This document shows positions 1 to 8,465 of a stretch of DNA of 64,000 nucleotides, piece after piece (position 1 is the stretch's first letter; every line of letters begins with the position of its first letter). The notes below the pieces were generated by a model that had not been told where the DNA came from, searched no databases, and saw only the letters and a program-made list of their open reading frames with translations. The translations under genes and the position numbers were made by a program. Origin of the DNA: Salmonella enterica subsp. enterica serovar Choleraesuis (GTDB lineage Bacteria > Pseudomonadota > Gammaproteobacteria > Enterobacterales > Enterobacteriaceae). The DNA lies in contig AP025685.1 of assembly GCA_022846635.1 (NCBI GenBank), forward strand, positions 3,286,001 through 3,350,000, read 5' to 3'.

Positions 1-420
1 CCGGTTGGTATTAGTCCAGACAACTTCTTTACCATTACTGACCTCCTGCGCACCCCAGGTGGTAGGGTTTAATACGCTAACCCGATAATCCACCCGGTTA
101 GCGGATTTGGTTTTATCCCTTCCCTCACGGTAGACCGAAAATAACCCTTCCTGGCGGCCTTCATTCGCAGAACCTTTATTATCGGCACAGTTTGCTGTGG
201 TGGTACAGGGACTCCCCGTAACCCCTACCCCACCAAATTCGTTATTCCAGATATACATATTCACCGAAACCCCGGCACGGTCGAAACCAAAATCTATGGT
301 TTTATCCTGAGACCCCGGAGCAAATCCAACCGCATCGGCGTCAAAGACACATACTACGCTTGCAAATATCAGCAAGATGTTAAGAACCATCCATCCGGGG
401 TTTAACCGATAGCAGGCCAT
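1..420 (-). CDS. CS1-type fimbrial tip adhesin/minor subunit (CooD/CblD-like), partial
   Basis: The reading frame opens with ATG at 420 after an AGGGA ribosome site and runs off the left edge, so only about the first 140 residues are present. It begins with a hydrophobic signal segment ending near DADA, followed by a mature start VGFAPGSQDKTIDF and a pair of cysteines. Position is the strongest evidence: it lies 21 bases downstream of a CooC-type usher in the order chaperone, pilin, usher, tip that defines CS1/CFA-I fimbriae. In that family the fourth gene encodes the tip-located minor subunit that initiates assembly and binds receptors. Identity is inferred from context plus secretion signal; the receptor-binding domain itself is only partly visible. 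Confidence 0.7.
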   Translation of the reverse strand, partial: MACYRLNPGWMVLNILLIFASVVCVFDADAVGFAPGSQDKTIDFGFDRAGVSVNMYIWNNEFGGVGVTGSPCTTTANCADNKGSANEGRQEGLFSVYREGRDKTKSANRVDYRVSVLNPTTWGAQEVSNGKEVVWTNTNR

Positions 421-441
421 ATTCTATTCCCTTTTTTTAGC

Positions 442-3153
442 TCAGCGGCTCATGGCCACCGGCTCATCACCGCTAGTACGATGCCCGGCGGTCATCAGTT
501 CGACGGCCCGAAGTTCAGCCTGTGGCAGGTTAGTCATTGCGATGCTGCTGCAATGGGTGGTGCCCACAAAACGCACCACATCACGCATGGCCTCAACGTG
601 CAGACCACACTGCCAGAACTCGCTATCGCGCATAATGTACAGGCGGGTCAATGGACGTTCGGTTTCAAGGGTAAAGTTGCCGCCACCGAGCGGGCTCCAC
701 GACAGAACGTTTAGTGGGATACCGTCCTCCAGAGGATGGTTATTCTGATCCATCATTCGGCCAAGCCAGGTGTAGCGAGACTGCACCTCGATAGCACGCT
801 GATAAGCCTTGCCTGGCACCATAAAGAGGCTGCGTTGCCCGGCTCCTTTGCGGATTTCACTGCCGACACCCGCTGGCGTATCCAGCGCTTCAGTAATACT
901 TAAGGTGGATTGGGTATAACCAGGCACCGTAAACAATGCCCGGCTATTGGTATTCACATTGGCCTGACCGGCGGTATCGACGGAAACCTGCACCGCGGAG
1001 TGTTTATCTTCATCAGTACCCTCCACGTTCACCAGCAGTGCCGAAGCCGGGTTGCCATCGCCCCAGCGACCTAGCGTCAGCCCATTACGGCTTAGCATCA
1101 GCGAAGAGCTATAGTTCCCGGTAGTGCTAAAGCGGTGGCCACTTTGCTCCCTGTCGTAAGAGTCACTCAAGGTAAGCGATCCGGTACCATACTGGCCTCC
1201 GGCACGGCCATAGGCAGAGACCGTCGCGGTATCGCTATTCATGCCATACACCGAAGCCCCCAGCTCATTTTCGCTGTCGTTATTGGCATAGCGGCTCCAG
1301 TCTGCGTTATAGCTAAACTGATCGCGCCCGTAGCGGCTGCTTTGGTATGAGCTACCTACTGAGTAAGCATTACGGTGCTCGCTATTACCCGGTTTGGTGG
1401 TACGCGTCAGGGTAAGAGAGATAAATCCCCCCCGGTCGGTGCCATTAAAACCGCTGTCGGTACGAGTAAAAGCATTAGCGCTGGCGTTAACGTTAAAGTC
1501 ACCAAAGGTAAATAGGCGGCTAACCCCTAGTTGCCAGGTTCTGCTGCGGGTACGGGTCGCGTAGATCTTTTCCCACGGCGCCCCCTGCCCATAATCATTA
1601 TTAGGGTCATTAAGCTGATTGCGATAAACATAGCGGCCTTCATTCCGATTGAGGCTATAACCCAGGCTGGTAAACCACTGGCCGATAGGATAGGTCAGCA
1701 TCATATTGACGCTTTTATAGCAGCCGCTATAGCTATAACGGCGGGACTCGCGAGAATTACAATCTTCGGCCTGCATATCGGAACGATAAAAGCTTAACGA
1801 GAAGCCGTCGTTATAGCTCAGTTGCTGAATATTGCCGCGCGAACCATCACTGCCATGCAGGTAACTAACGCGCGTAGTGAGTACCCCATCCATCGGGCCG
1901 GAATTAAAGCCGTGGGTCCAGTCGGCAGCGCCTTCCCAGTAATTCACGTTACTCAGCACCGTGCTACCGGCGGTCAGAGACAGATTTGACGTTAAGGGCA
2001 GACGCAAGCCGCCCTGAACCACGCTCTTGTTATCATTGAAATTACGGCCATCATCACCCGTAAGCTGCCCGCCCTGTAAAAACCACTGAAAAGAGCCAAA
2101 CGACATATCTCCAGTCGCGGTGTAAGGCACACTTTCGGTGCGAACTAATTGGTTATCCTCATAGACCCGCAGGGTAACCGTGTAGCTGCCGGGCGGAAAA
2201 CTGCGGGTATCCAGTTCCTGCATACCGGCTTTAAGGTAGAAGGAGGAGAGAAGTTGCTTATCGCGATAGGCATCGACGCGTGAGTCCTGGGTTAAAAAGA
2301 CGCTAACAGGCGTACCGCGTACCACTTTATCGCGATTGACCCAAGCCATAGTAGACCCCGTACGCAGGCCCCGAATTTTCCCGATAGGGAGCTGGCTCAG
2401 GTTGATGCTGCCGCCCGCGTTACTGAAAATATCGCGTGAATCCATGATGCCCGCCTGCACATAGAAGCGCTTTAGGAAATCCTGACGAAAGTAGGCGTTA
2501 TTAACCTCAGTGTCCTGGCGGCTTTCATTACGATAACGCTGACCATTCCAGTTCCAGTCAACGTTCAGATAACCATTCTCTGTCACCCCTAAAGATCCGT
2601 TGCCCTGTAAAGCAATCGACTGATAGTGTTTGTCGGTAACAAAGTTAATATTCTGCTGATGAATCAGCGCATTACTGGCCTCCGTGGTAGCCTGAAAAAA
2701 AGCATCACTGGTTTTCTTCTTCGGCAAGTAGCCTTGCCCAAGAAAAATATTCACCCGGCCTTCATTTTCATCAAAAATAATGGCCAGTTCTTTCGGCGCC
2801 AGATAGCCGCAGCCCGGTGCCTGACCATTGGTACTACACGATAAGTTGCCATTACGCGCCAGAGAATGACTGAGATATCTATCCAGCAATCCGCGCAATG
2901 CGTCCGATTCACCATATTTCTGATAAATAGCCGCCGTAATATCGTTCGGGCGAACAAAAATAATATTTTCGAGATCGACTTTCGCCTGGAATAAACCCAG
3001 AGAATCACCATAGAGAGAAACATCTAGCCAGACTAACTGCCCCTGTGCCAGCTCTTCGAATCCTTGAGGAACCTGTAACGCGGCAACTGCGCCCTGCAAA
3101 GAGATTATCGGGGCAATTAACGCAGCGGAAATTATTTTTGAAGTTATGCTCAT
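442..3153 (-). CDS. Fimbrial outer-membrane usher, CooC/CfaC (alternate chaperone-usher) type
   Basis: This is a 903-residue outer-membrane usher that would receive chaperone-bound subunits in the periplasm and secrete and polymerise the fimbria. It has a signal peptide (MSITSKIISAALIAPIISL, cleaved near the following AVA), then a long beta-rich region with many alternating aromatic and polar residues typical of a 24-strand barrel, and a C-terminal domain with two cysteines. Length matches CooC-type ushers (about 870-900). A start 33 bases upstream (3186) is possible in frame, but that ATG lies in the loop of a terminator-like hairpin, so the ATG at 3153 is preferred. It is the third gene of the leftward fimbrial operon. 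Confidence 0.88.
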   Translation of the reverse strand: MSITSKIISAALIAPIISLQGAVAALQVPQGFEELAQGQLVWLDVSLYGDSLGLFQAKVDLENIIFVRPNDITAAIYQKYGESDALRGLLDRYLSHSLARNGNLSCSTNGQAPGCGYLAPKELAIIFDENEGRVNIFLGQGYLPKKKTSDAFFQATTEASNALIHQQNINFVTDKHYQSIALQGNGSLGVTENGYLNVDWNWNGQRYRNESRQDTEVNNAYFRQDFLKRFYVQAGIMDSRDIFSNAGGSINLSQLPIGKIRGLRTGSTMAWVNRDKVVRGTPVSVFLTQDSRVDAYRDKQLLSSFYLKAGMQELDTRSFPPGSYTVTLRVYEDNQLVRTESVPYTATGDMSFGSFQWFLQGGQLTGDDGRNFNDNKSVVQGGLRLPLTSNLSLTAGSTVLSNVNYWEGAADWTHGFNSGPMDGVLTTRVSYLHGSDGSRGNIQQLSYNDGFSLSFYRSDMQAEDCNSRESRRYSYSGCYKSVNMMLTYPIGQWFTSLGYSLNRNEGRYVYRNQLNDPNNDYGQGAPWEKIYATRTRSRTWQLGVSRLFTFGDFNVNASANAFTRTDSGFNGTDRGGFISLTLTRTTKPGNSEHRNAYSVGSSYQSSRYGRDQFSYNADWSRYANNDSENELGASVYGMNSDTATVSAYGRAGGQYGTGSLTLSDSYDREQSGHRFSTTGNYSSSLMLSRNGLTLGRWGDGNPASALLVNVEGTDEDKHSAVQVSVDTAGQANVNTNSRALFTVPGYTQSTLSITEALDTPAGVGSEIRKGAGQRSLFMVPGKAYQRAIEVQSRYTWLGRMMDQNNHPLEDGIPLNVLSWSPLGGGNFTLETERPLTRLYIMRDSEFWQCGLHVEAMRDVVRFVGTTHCSSIAMTNLPQAELRAVELMTAGHRTSGDEPVAMSR

Positions 3154-3168
3154 CCGTGGCGCTCGAAG

Positions 3169-3196
3169 AAAAAGCGAGGCGGTCATTCGCCTCGCT
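3169..3196 (-). terminator. Terminator-like hairpin between pilin and usher genes
   Basis: On the minus strand a perfect 9-bp stem AGCGAGGCG / CGCCTCGCT (3196-3188 and 3181-3173) closes a 6-base loop and is followed by TTTT and then CTTC. This has the form of an intrinsic terminator or partial attenuator placed just after the pilin stop codon. It would let the major pilin be made in excess over usher and tip. An alternative ATG for the usher lies in the loop. Confidence 0.7.
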
Positions 3197-3217
3197 GAAA
3201 CAAATAGGAGTTAAGAC

Positions 3218-3727
3218 TTAGCCTTTTTCACCTGAAGTCGTTGCCTGAGAGATAATCAGACTAACCAGACCGGTATATTTACCGGCCACGGTAGCTTCAC
3301 CCGCGCTTTTCTGAGTAATAACCAGTGGCATTACAGAAGAACCGTTTTTGATGCCTGATGGGAAGGTAGTTTTATAGTCATAAGTGGTCTGAGTGGTAGA
3401 CAGCACTTTGCCATCGATCAGTACGCTAAGAGGAATGCTACCCTGGCCACTAGGATCGGTCAGCTTTGGCTCGGCAGACAGACTAACCATCAGATCTTTA
3501 TCTGCGGCGTTGCTCCACAGTTTCACGTTTTCTTTGTAAGCCACCAGGCCCTGGCCTGCACGATACTGCATAGTAATGCTGTCTGGCAGGGCTGCACCGT
3601 CGGCTTTAGAGATTGACACGGTTGGGTCGATATCTGCAGTAACCGTAATATCCTGCTGGAGAGCGTTAGCATTCAGAGCAACCACCATAGCAGCTGAACA
3701 TAATGCGATTTTGAACATGCCTTTCAT
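3218..3727 (-). CDS. CS1-type fimbrial major subunit (CooA/CblA-like)
   Basis: This is a 169-residue pilin with an N-terminal signal peptide ending at NANA or NANAL. The mature start, QQDITVTADIDPTVSI, closely follows the conserved N-terminal donor-strand sequence of CS1/CFA-I pilins (ITVTASVDPT pattern). The mature chain lacks cysteines, as in CS1-class pilins and unlike type 1 pilins. An AAGGA ribosome site precedes the ATG. The gene lies 53 bases after the chaperone gene and is followed by a terminator-like hairpin, consistent with high expression of the shaft protein. Confidence in the family is high; the host ligand is unknown. Confidence 0.88.
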   Translation of the reverse strand: MKGMFKIALCSAAMVVALNANALQQDITVTADIDPTVSISKADGAALPDSITMQYRAGQGLVAYKENVKLWSNAADKDLMVSLSAEPKLTDPSGQGSIPLSVLIDGKVLSTTQTTYDYKTTFPSGIKNGSSVMPLVITQKSAGEATVAGKYTGLVSLIISQATTSGEKG

Positions 3728-3780
3728 TGATAATATCCTTGTTTCTTATTGACTTAGTAATTCCCTTTTAAAAAGGGCGG

Positions 3781-4548
3781 TTAATGTGCTGAAGACACTG
3801 ATAACGCCATCTCTTCAACAGAGTTTTTAATCCAGTTGTAATATTTCACCCGATAAATTTTCCCTGGAGAATAAGTGAAAGATTTTAATTTAGTGTGCAT
3901 ATCTGGATAGATAGTCATTGTTTCTTTAGTCCAGACGCAATCTTTTTCATTATTACAAACAGCCAGCTCTCTTAATGGCAGACGAATCGTTCCGGTATTA
4001 CTTACCTCCCCGGTTTGAGAGTTATATGTTAATCCCACCACCGTGGTTTTAGGTGCAACGTGTACCAATGCCCCCCATATAATGCTAACCCCCACTTCTG
4101 CCGATCCTTTTTTATCATCGCCACCAATTTCACCGCTATATTTCTGCTCTGAAACGCCTTCAAAATAGACTCGCCAGGTCGTTTCCTTTTCAGGAAGTGC
4201 CATAGATATCAGGCGAATTAAACGCTCACCACCGGCCGTCAGAGCAATTTTTTGCGGAGTGACAATTAAAGCCGAGTTTTCAGAGGCATCAACTTCAGCC
4301 TCTGTTTCCTGCTTAGTTCCAGGGTTAATTATTTTTTTTGGTTTTATCTTTATAAACTGAACTTCATTGCTCTGTGATAAGACCTGTATTTTAGAACTAC
4401 CCGAAGCCCCCAATTCCACTTCCATCGGATAGACGGTCATATTCGCTAGCACTGACTCAGAAAACAAAGAACATACCAGCGCAGCCGGGAGCATTATAGT
4501 TTTTGATAGAGTTTTATTTTTCACGGACCTGGCCTTTTTCATTTTCAT
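3781..4548 (-). CDS. Fimbrial periplasmic chaperone (CooB/CblB-like)
   Basis: This is a 255-residue protein and the first gene of the fimbrial operon. It has a lysine-rich N-terminus, a hydrophobic signal segment ending near ESVLA, then NMTVYPMEVELG followed by a beta-rich immunoglobulin-like region, matching periplasmic chaperones of the alternate (CS1/Cbl) class that cap pilin subunits before usher delivery. Two cysteines (AVCNNEKDC) could form a disulfide late in the chain. An alternative start lies two codons inside (MKKARSV). The ribosome site is weak. The order chaperone-pilin-usher-tip is the same as cooBACD. Confidence 0.8.
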   Translation of the reverse strand: MKMKKARSVKNKTLSKTIMLPAALVCSLFSESVLANMTVYPMEVELGASGSSKIQVLSQSNEVQFIKIKPKKIINPGTKQETEAEVDASENSALIVTPQKIALTAGGERLIRLISMALPEKETTWRVYFEGVSEQKYSGEIGGDDKKGSAEVGVSIIWGALVHVAPKTTVVGLTYNSQTGEVSNTGTIRLPLRELAVCNNEKDCVWTKETMTIYPDMHTKLKSFTYSPGKIYRVKYYNWIKNSVEEMALSVSSAH

Positions 4549-4957
4549 TGAATCTGAATGGGTTGCTAGCAGTGATTAAGTTGGCGCATTTCAGCACAGA
4601 GTTCCGTGAAACAAAAATTAATAGGTTTTAAAATACCTTAAACAGGGATATCTCATTGTTTAAAAACAAAATAACCAACAAAAAAGCATCTACAACTTAA
4701 GGTTTTAAAAGGGTTTTCAGGAGTACGAAAAGAGAGGGTATATAAGAAAATGTAACGAGCATGCAATAAACCATCACCAGATGATATTAAGATCAATAAC
4801 TCTCAGATATGATTTTATTAATGGTATTTGTAATAACATCAAACCTTTACCACTGAAATATCAGATTAATAATGGCACATTTAAAATGAATTAATAATTA
4901 CGAGTCTTATTCAATTGTAATTTGAGTATAAAAAACGAACAATAAGGTTGTCACACA
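4549..4957 (-). promoter_or_regulatory. AT-rich leader upstream of the fimbrial operon
   Basis: This region of about 400 bases has no credible gene and is much richer in A and T than the flanking backbone. It must hold the fimbrial promoter. An 11-base repeat AGGTTTTAAAA occurs at 4623-4633 and 4700-4710. No invertible-element repeats or homopolymer tract suggesting phase variation were seen. A binding site for an AraC-type activator or H-NS is plausible by analogy with CS1/CFA-I, but no specific site can be assigned. Confidence 0.4.
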
Positions 4958-4960
4958 ATA

Positions 4961-4990
4961 AAAAAGCCAGAGTCATCGCCCTGGCTTTTT
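4961..4990 (-). terminator. Intrinsic terminator downstream of the isochorismatase-like gene
   Basis: A 10-bp stem AAAAAGCCAG / CTGGCTTTTT (4961-4970 and 4981-4990) with a 10-base loop gives a T-run on either strand. It lies 75 bases after the stop of the leftward hydrolase gene. Confidence 0.85.
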
Positions 4991-5065
4991 TACATTATAA
5001 AATAAAGCTACCCGCCATCACGCTAACAAATAGTAACAACCAACAATCTCATCGCTAACCCTTCA

Positions 5066-5611
5066 TCAGATAGTTAAATATTCATCCACAGACTGTAAAT
5101 CTGCATAGGCAAATTTAAGCGACGCCATAAAGGCTGCATGCACCTGTTCGGCAGGAACCTTAATACCATTAAACTCAAGCTCAAGCGTAGCACAGGCATC
5201 ATGAATAACCGTGATGTTATATCCTAAATCAGATGCAGCCCGAACGCCGGCATCTACACACATATGGCTCATAGCACCGAGAATAACCAACTCCGTGGGT
5301 TTATATTTATCTAATACATTCTGCAAATCAGTATTGAGAAAAGCATTAACATTATTCTTCACTACCACATCTTCGCCATTAAGCGGCTGCACTGCTTTTT
5401 GAATCTCTGCCCCCTGACTATCCGGGCGAAAAAAGGGTGCATCACTATCGCTAAAGATATGCTGAATATGGATAACCGGAATATTTTTACTACGGAAATC
5501 GGCAATTATTTTAGCCGCATTAGCCACGGCCGCCTCAATTCCATGCAAAGCCATTGCTCCACCGGTTGCATAATCGTTTTGCAAGTCGATAACTATAAGC
5601 GCTTTAGACAT
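5066..5611 (-). CDS. Isochorismatase-like cysteine hydrolase
   Basis: This 181-residue protein belongs to the isochorismatase/nicotinamidase superfamily. The catalytic triad is recognisable as Asp9 (LIVIDLQND), Lys85 (VVVKNNVNAF) and Cys118 (GAMSHMCVDAG), with the usual cis-peptide segment just before the cysteine. Members hydrolyse small amides or ureides such as nicotinamide, N-carbamoyl compounds or isochorismate; the substrate cannot be read from sequence here. It stands alone on the minus strand with an AGGAGATCC-type ribosome site and its own terminator. It is not the entB or pncA orthologue on length and context. Confidence 0.85.
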   Translation of the reverse strand: MSKALIVIDLQNDYATGGAMALHGIEAAVANAAKIIADFRSKNIPVIHIQHIFSDSDAPFFRPDSQGAEIQKAVQPLNGEDVVVKNNVNAFLNTDLQNVLDKYKPTELVILGAMSHMCVDAGVRAASDLGYNITVIHDACATLELEFNGIKVPAEQVHAAFMASLKFAYADLQSVDEYLTI

Positions 5612-5819
5612 GAAGGATCTCCTGAGTGTATTAAGGTTCAGGGGATCATTATGGGCTACCCCACGCTAAGAGATAGATTATGTGAGTAAAGTACGCAGGC
5701 CTGCATGGAGAAGTGAGCGACAGTTCAAAAAACGAAAAATCCGGCGTTACATTCTCAGCCGCCATCCGGCTACCGTGATGAGAGCAGGCCGTTCACCGGC
5801 CTGCCTCATCCCAATAAGG

Positions 5820-6212
5820 TTACACTGCCTCTGACGAAGGCATAGCCGCAGCGGCTGAGCGCAACGGCAGTTCGCATTGCAACAACACTGCGTGCACACC
5901 CTGTAGCTCCTGGCTATACCAGTGCAGAAACTCCCGTAATTTTTGCTCGGTATCCAGCAGCTCCAGACACTGTGGATGCTTCATATTCATTAACTCAGGG
6001 TGATAGTGCGACAGCCTTTCACCGGGTAAATAGCCGGAATTAATCGGATGCAATATTACCTGCTGGATACCAGCCTGTTTAGCGGCCTCAAGCAGATAAG
6101 ACGCCAGCGTCGGGTTACCAAATCGCGCCCAGCCATTTTTTTTAGTCACCTTCAGTGAGACAGGGAAGTAGAGACGCAAAGCTGCAATTGAATTTCCTGA
6201 AAGTTGGCTCAT
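5820..6212 (-). CDS. DUF190 family protein in the fluoride-resistance operon
   Basis: This 130-residue soluble protein starts at an ATG overlapping the clcF stop by four bases (ATGA), so the two are translationally coupled. The fold signature of DUF190 (COG1993, a PII-like small domain) is visible: an early LRLYFPVSL strand, a helix LASYLLEAAKQAGI leading to VILHPINSGY, then CLELLDTEQKLREFLHWYSQEL. DUF190 genes are often found beside fluoride exporters (crcB or clcF), so a regulatory or accessory role in fluoride handling is inferred. No catalytic residues are known. Family assignment is from pattern memory and is moderately secure. Confidence 0.65.
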   Translation of the reverse strand: MSQLSGNSIAALRLYFPVSLKVTKKNGWARFGNPTLASYLLEAAKQAGIQQVILHPINSGYLPGERLSHYHPELMNMKHPQCLELLDTEQKLREFLHWYSQELQGVHAVLLQCELPLRSAAAAMPSSEAV

Positions 6213-7579
6213 TTTGCACTGTCCGTCGTGTTAATTAACACATCACGATTAACCGTTTTTTCATCGGCCAGAACCGGCTTTTGTGTTGCCAATTGTTTGC
6301 GAAAGGCGGGCAGCTCGGAAATACGCAGGTTTTGTGGAATGTCGCCTTTATTGAAAAAGGTCTTACTTAAGCCTATACGCTGGGCGTGATAGATGCCGGT
6401 ATGGCCTGAGAACAGATAAGCAGTGAAGCAGCCAATGGCAGCCAGAGGAGCAATATCGGCTCCAAATAGCTCAATCGCCATAAAGGTCGTCGCTACCGGG
6501 GTGTTGGCGGCTCCGGCAAAAACCGCCACGAAGCCGATTCCGGCCATCATGGCAAATGGCATATGCAGCAGCGGTGCCAGAGCGTTACCTAAGGTCGCGC
6601 CTATATAAAATAACGGGGTCACTTCACCGCCTTTAAAACCGGTCCCTAACGACAAGACGGTAAAAAACATTTTCCCGGCGAATTCCCACGGTGCAACCGG
6701 CTGCTGGAAAGCCCGAACAATCTCAGGAACGCCGAGACCGGTAAACTGCCAGGCATCCAGTGCCCAGACCAGCACCGCAATCAGCGCCCCACCCACCAGC
6801 GGCCGCAGTGGAGCCCAACCAATTTGGCTCTTAACTAAGCGGCCCAGCTTCTGAGTTAAGGTAGAAAACAGCATCCCGGTGATGCCAAACGCCACCCCGG
6901 CAATCACCACCGCCAGCGTGCTCCACAACCCCAGTGGAACAATGTGGCCTATGGCATAAGCGGTATGGTGTACGCCCCAAAACAGGCAGACCTGATTGGC
7001 GACCACCGAGGCAAAAAGGCAGGGGAATAAGGCATCGTAACGCATGCGCCCTATTGCCAGCACTTCCAGCCCAAAAAAAGCACCACTAAGAGGCGTGCCA
7101 AAGACTGAAGAAAAGCCCGCGCTCATCCCGGCCATCAGCAAAATACGTCTGTCTTCAGGTTTTAATCGAAACAGACGGGTAAGTTGATCAGCCAGCGCGC
7201 CGCCCATTTGTACCGCCGTCCCTTCACGGCCAACAGATGCGCCAAACAGATGCGAAACCAGAGTACCGATCAGGACCAGCGGAGCCATACGCAAAGGAAT
7301 GACATTTTTAGGGTCGTGAACTTCATCAATAATCAGGTTGTTACCGGCATCTACCGATTTACCACACCAGTTATAGAGCAACCCTACGCCCAGTCCGGCT
7401 ACCGGCAGTAGCCATATCAACCAGCGGTGCGCTTCGCGCCATTGGGTTGCGCTTTCAAGCGAAAGCAAAAAGCCTGCGGATGCGCTCCCGGCAAGGATGG
7501 CAATCAGACTGGAGATCACAAGCCATTTACCCATGTAAGGTAGCAGCTCAACTTGTTCGAATTTTGAAATTTTTAACAT
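6209..7579 (-). CDS. CLC-F type fluoride/proton antiporter
   Basis: This 456-residue multi-pass membrane protein of the CLC family is the likely exporter of cytoplasmic fluoride in exchange for protons. Motifs of the fluoride-specific branch are visible: AGNNLIIDE in place of the chloride-type GSGIP, GREGTAVQMG carrying the gating glutamate, and GFKGGEVTPLFYIGATLG in place of the GxFxP/Tyr region of chloride CLCs. It lies directly downstream of a fluoride riboswitch and is followed, with four-base overlap, by a DUF190 gene. The subfamily call rests on the motifs and the riboswitch together; transport selectivity is inferred. Confidence 0.88.
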   Translation of the reverse strand: MLKISKFEQVELLPYMGKWLVISSLIAILAGSASAGFLLSLESATQWREAHRWLIWLLPVAGLGVGLLYNWCGKSVDAGNNLIIDEVHDPKNVIPLRMAPLVLIGTLVSHLFGASVGREGTAVQMGGALADQLTRLFRLKPEDRRILLMAGMSAGFSSVFGTPLSGAFFGLEVLAIGRMRYDALFPCLFASVVANQVCLFWGVHHTAYAIGHIVPLGLWSTLAVVIAGVAFGITGMLFSTLTQKLGRLVKSQIGWAPLRPLVGGALIAVLVWALDAWQFTGLGVPEIVRAFQQPVAPWEFAGKMFFTVLSLGTGFKGGEVTPLFYIGATLGNALAPLLHMPFAMMAGIGFVAVFAGAANTPVATTFMAIELFGADIAPLAAIGCFTAYLFSGHTGIYHAQRIGLSKTFFNKGDIPQNLRISELPAFRKQLATQKPVLADEKTVNRDVLINTTDSAK

Positions 7580-7665
7580 CGGTCTTTAGCTCGAAAGTTT
7601 CGGGCTGACCATTGGGAGGGGATATAGAACATGTACGCCTACAGCCCCGACCAAGGTCAGGTTTA

Positions 7666-7728
7666 CTGTAGACGTCATTAACTGCGGACAGAATCGGCAG
7701 TGGTTAACGGAGGAACGTCATCTCACGA
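7666..7728 (-). ncRNA. Fluoride riboswitch (crcB motif)
   Basis: On the minus strand, about 90 bases upstream of clcF, the sequence reads GTGAGATGACGTTCCTCCG, then TTAACCACTGC, a short loop, and GCAGTTAATGACGTCTACAG. These match the conserved blocks of the fluoride aptamer: the GAUG...UUCCUCC P1 segment, the ACUGC/GCAGU P3 stem, and the terminal UGAYG..CUAC segment that forms the pseudoknot. Fluoride binding is expected to turn on the downstream exporter. A possible expression-platform hairpin follows (CCTGACC / GGTCGGG, about 7646-7661). Confidence 0.88.
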
Positions 7729-7928
7729 GGCGACAATATACGCCTCACCGGTTAAACATTCCAGCCAGGATTATTTAATGAGAAACGAATGGTGATTTAA
7801 CGATCGCTTCCTCTTATTGATTGCTCTATTTTTCCCGGCATCTCCATCTTTGTCCCATAAGTTTTTGTGTTTACCACCACCTAAGGTTTTGTCGTAATCT
7901 GAGCAAAAATGGCAACTGAGGCAAGCCA

Positions 7929-8465
7929 ATGAGAATTATCAATGCAGGAGAAGAGCACATCCCGGCGATTCAAGAGATTTATGCTTACCATGTGATACAT
8001 GGCACCGCCAGCTTTGAAACGGAGCCCCCTGGCGTTGAGGAGATGCTCAGCCGCCTGCGCAAAATTAACAGCCAAAAATTACCATGGTATGTGGCGATCG
8101 GTGAGGAGCAGGTCATCGGTTATTGTTACCTCACCCATTATCGTGAACGCTACGCATACAGATTTACACTCGAAAATTCGATTTACATCTCTCCGGCCTT
8201 TCAGAAACAAGGGATTGGCAAACAACTCCTGGGCCAGGCGATAGACTGGGCAGAAGCAAATGGATACCGGCAGCTTATTGCCATTGTCGGTGATAGCAGC
8301 AACCACGGTTCTTTAAAATTGCATCAGCGCGCTGGATTTATGGAGGCGGGAACGCTAAAAAACATAGGCTTTAAACACGGACGCTGGCTGGATACAGTAC
8401 TGCTGCAACGTAGCCTTGGCGAAGGCAGCACAACTTTTCCGCCCGACGCCACGATAGCGCTCTGA
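7929..8465 (+). CDS. GNAT acetyltransferase, phosphinothricin/methionine sulfoximine type
   Basis: This 178-residue GNAT enzyme resembles the Pat/MddA group that acetylates the amino group of phosphinothricin or methionine sulfoximine/sulfone. Visible features are the N-terminal MRIINAGEEHIPAIQEIY, FETEPP in the substrate loop, a beta-4 strand leading to SPAFQKQGIGKQLL (acetyl-CoA pyrophosphate loop, Q/RxxGxG/A), and the C-terminal LHQRAGFMEAGTLKNIGFKHGRWLDTVLLQ, which is highly typical of the group. It is a single gene pointing away from the fluoride operon. The true substrate could be another amino-acid analogue. Confidence 0.85.
   Translation: MRIINAGEEHIPAIQEIYAYHVIHGTASFETEPPGVEEMLSRLRKINSQKLPWYVAIGEEQVIGYCYLTHYRERYAYRFTLENSIYISPAFQKQGIGKQLLGQAIDWAEANGYRQLIAIVGDSSNHGSLKLHQRAGFMEAGTLKNIGFKHGRWLDTVLLQRSLGEGSTTFPPDATIAL

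Noticed and set aside
3154..3186. Eleven-codon N-terminal extension of the usher
   Set aside because: The extended start lies inside a terminator-like hairpin and adds residues (TASLFLRAPR) that do not fit a signal peptide as well as the internal start.
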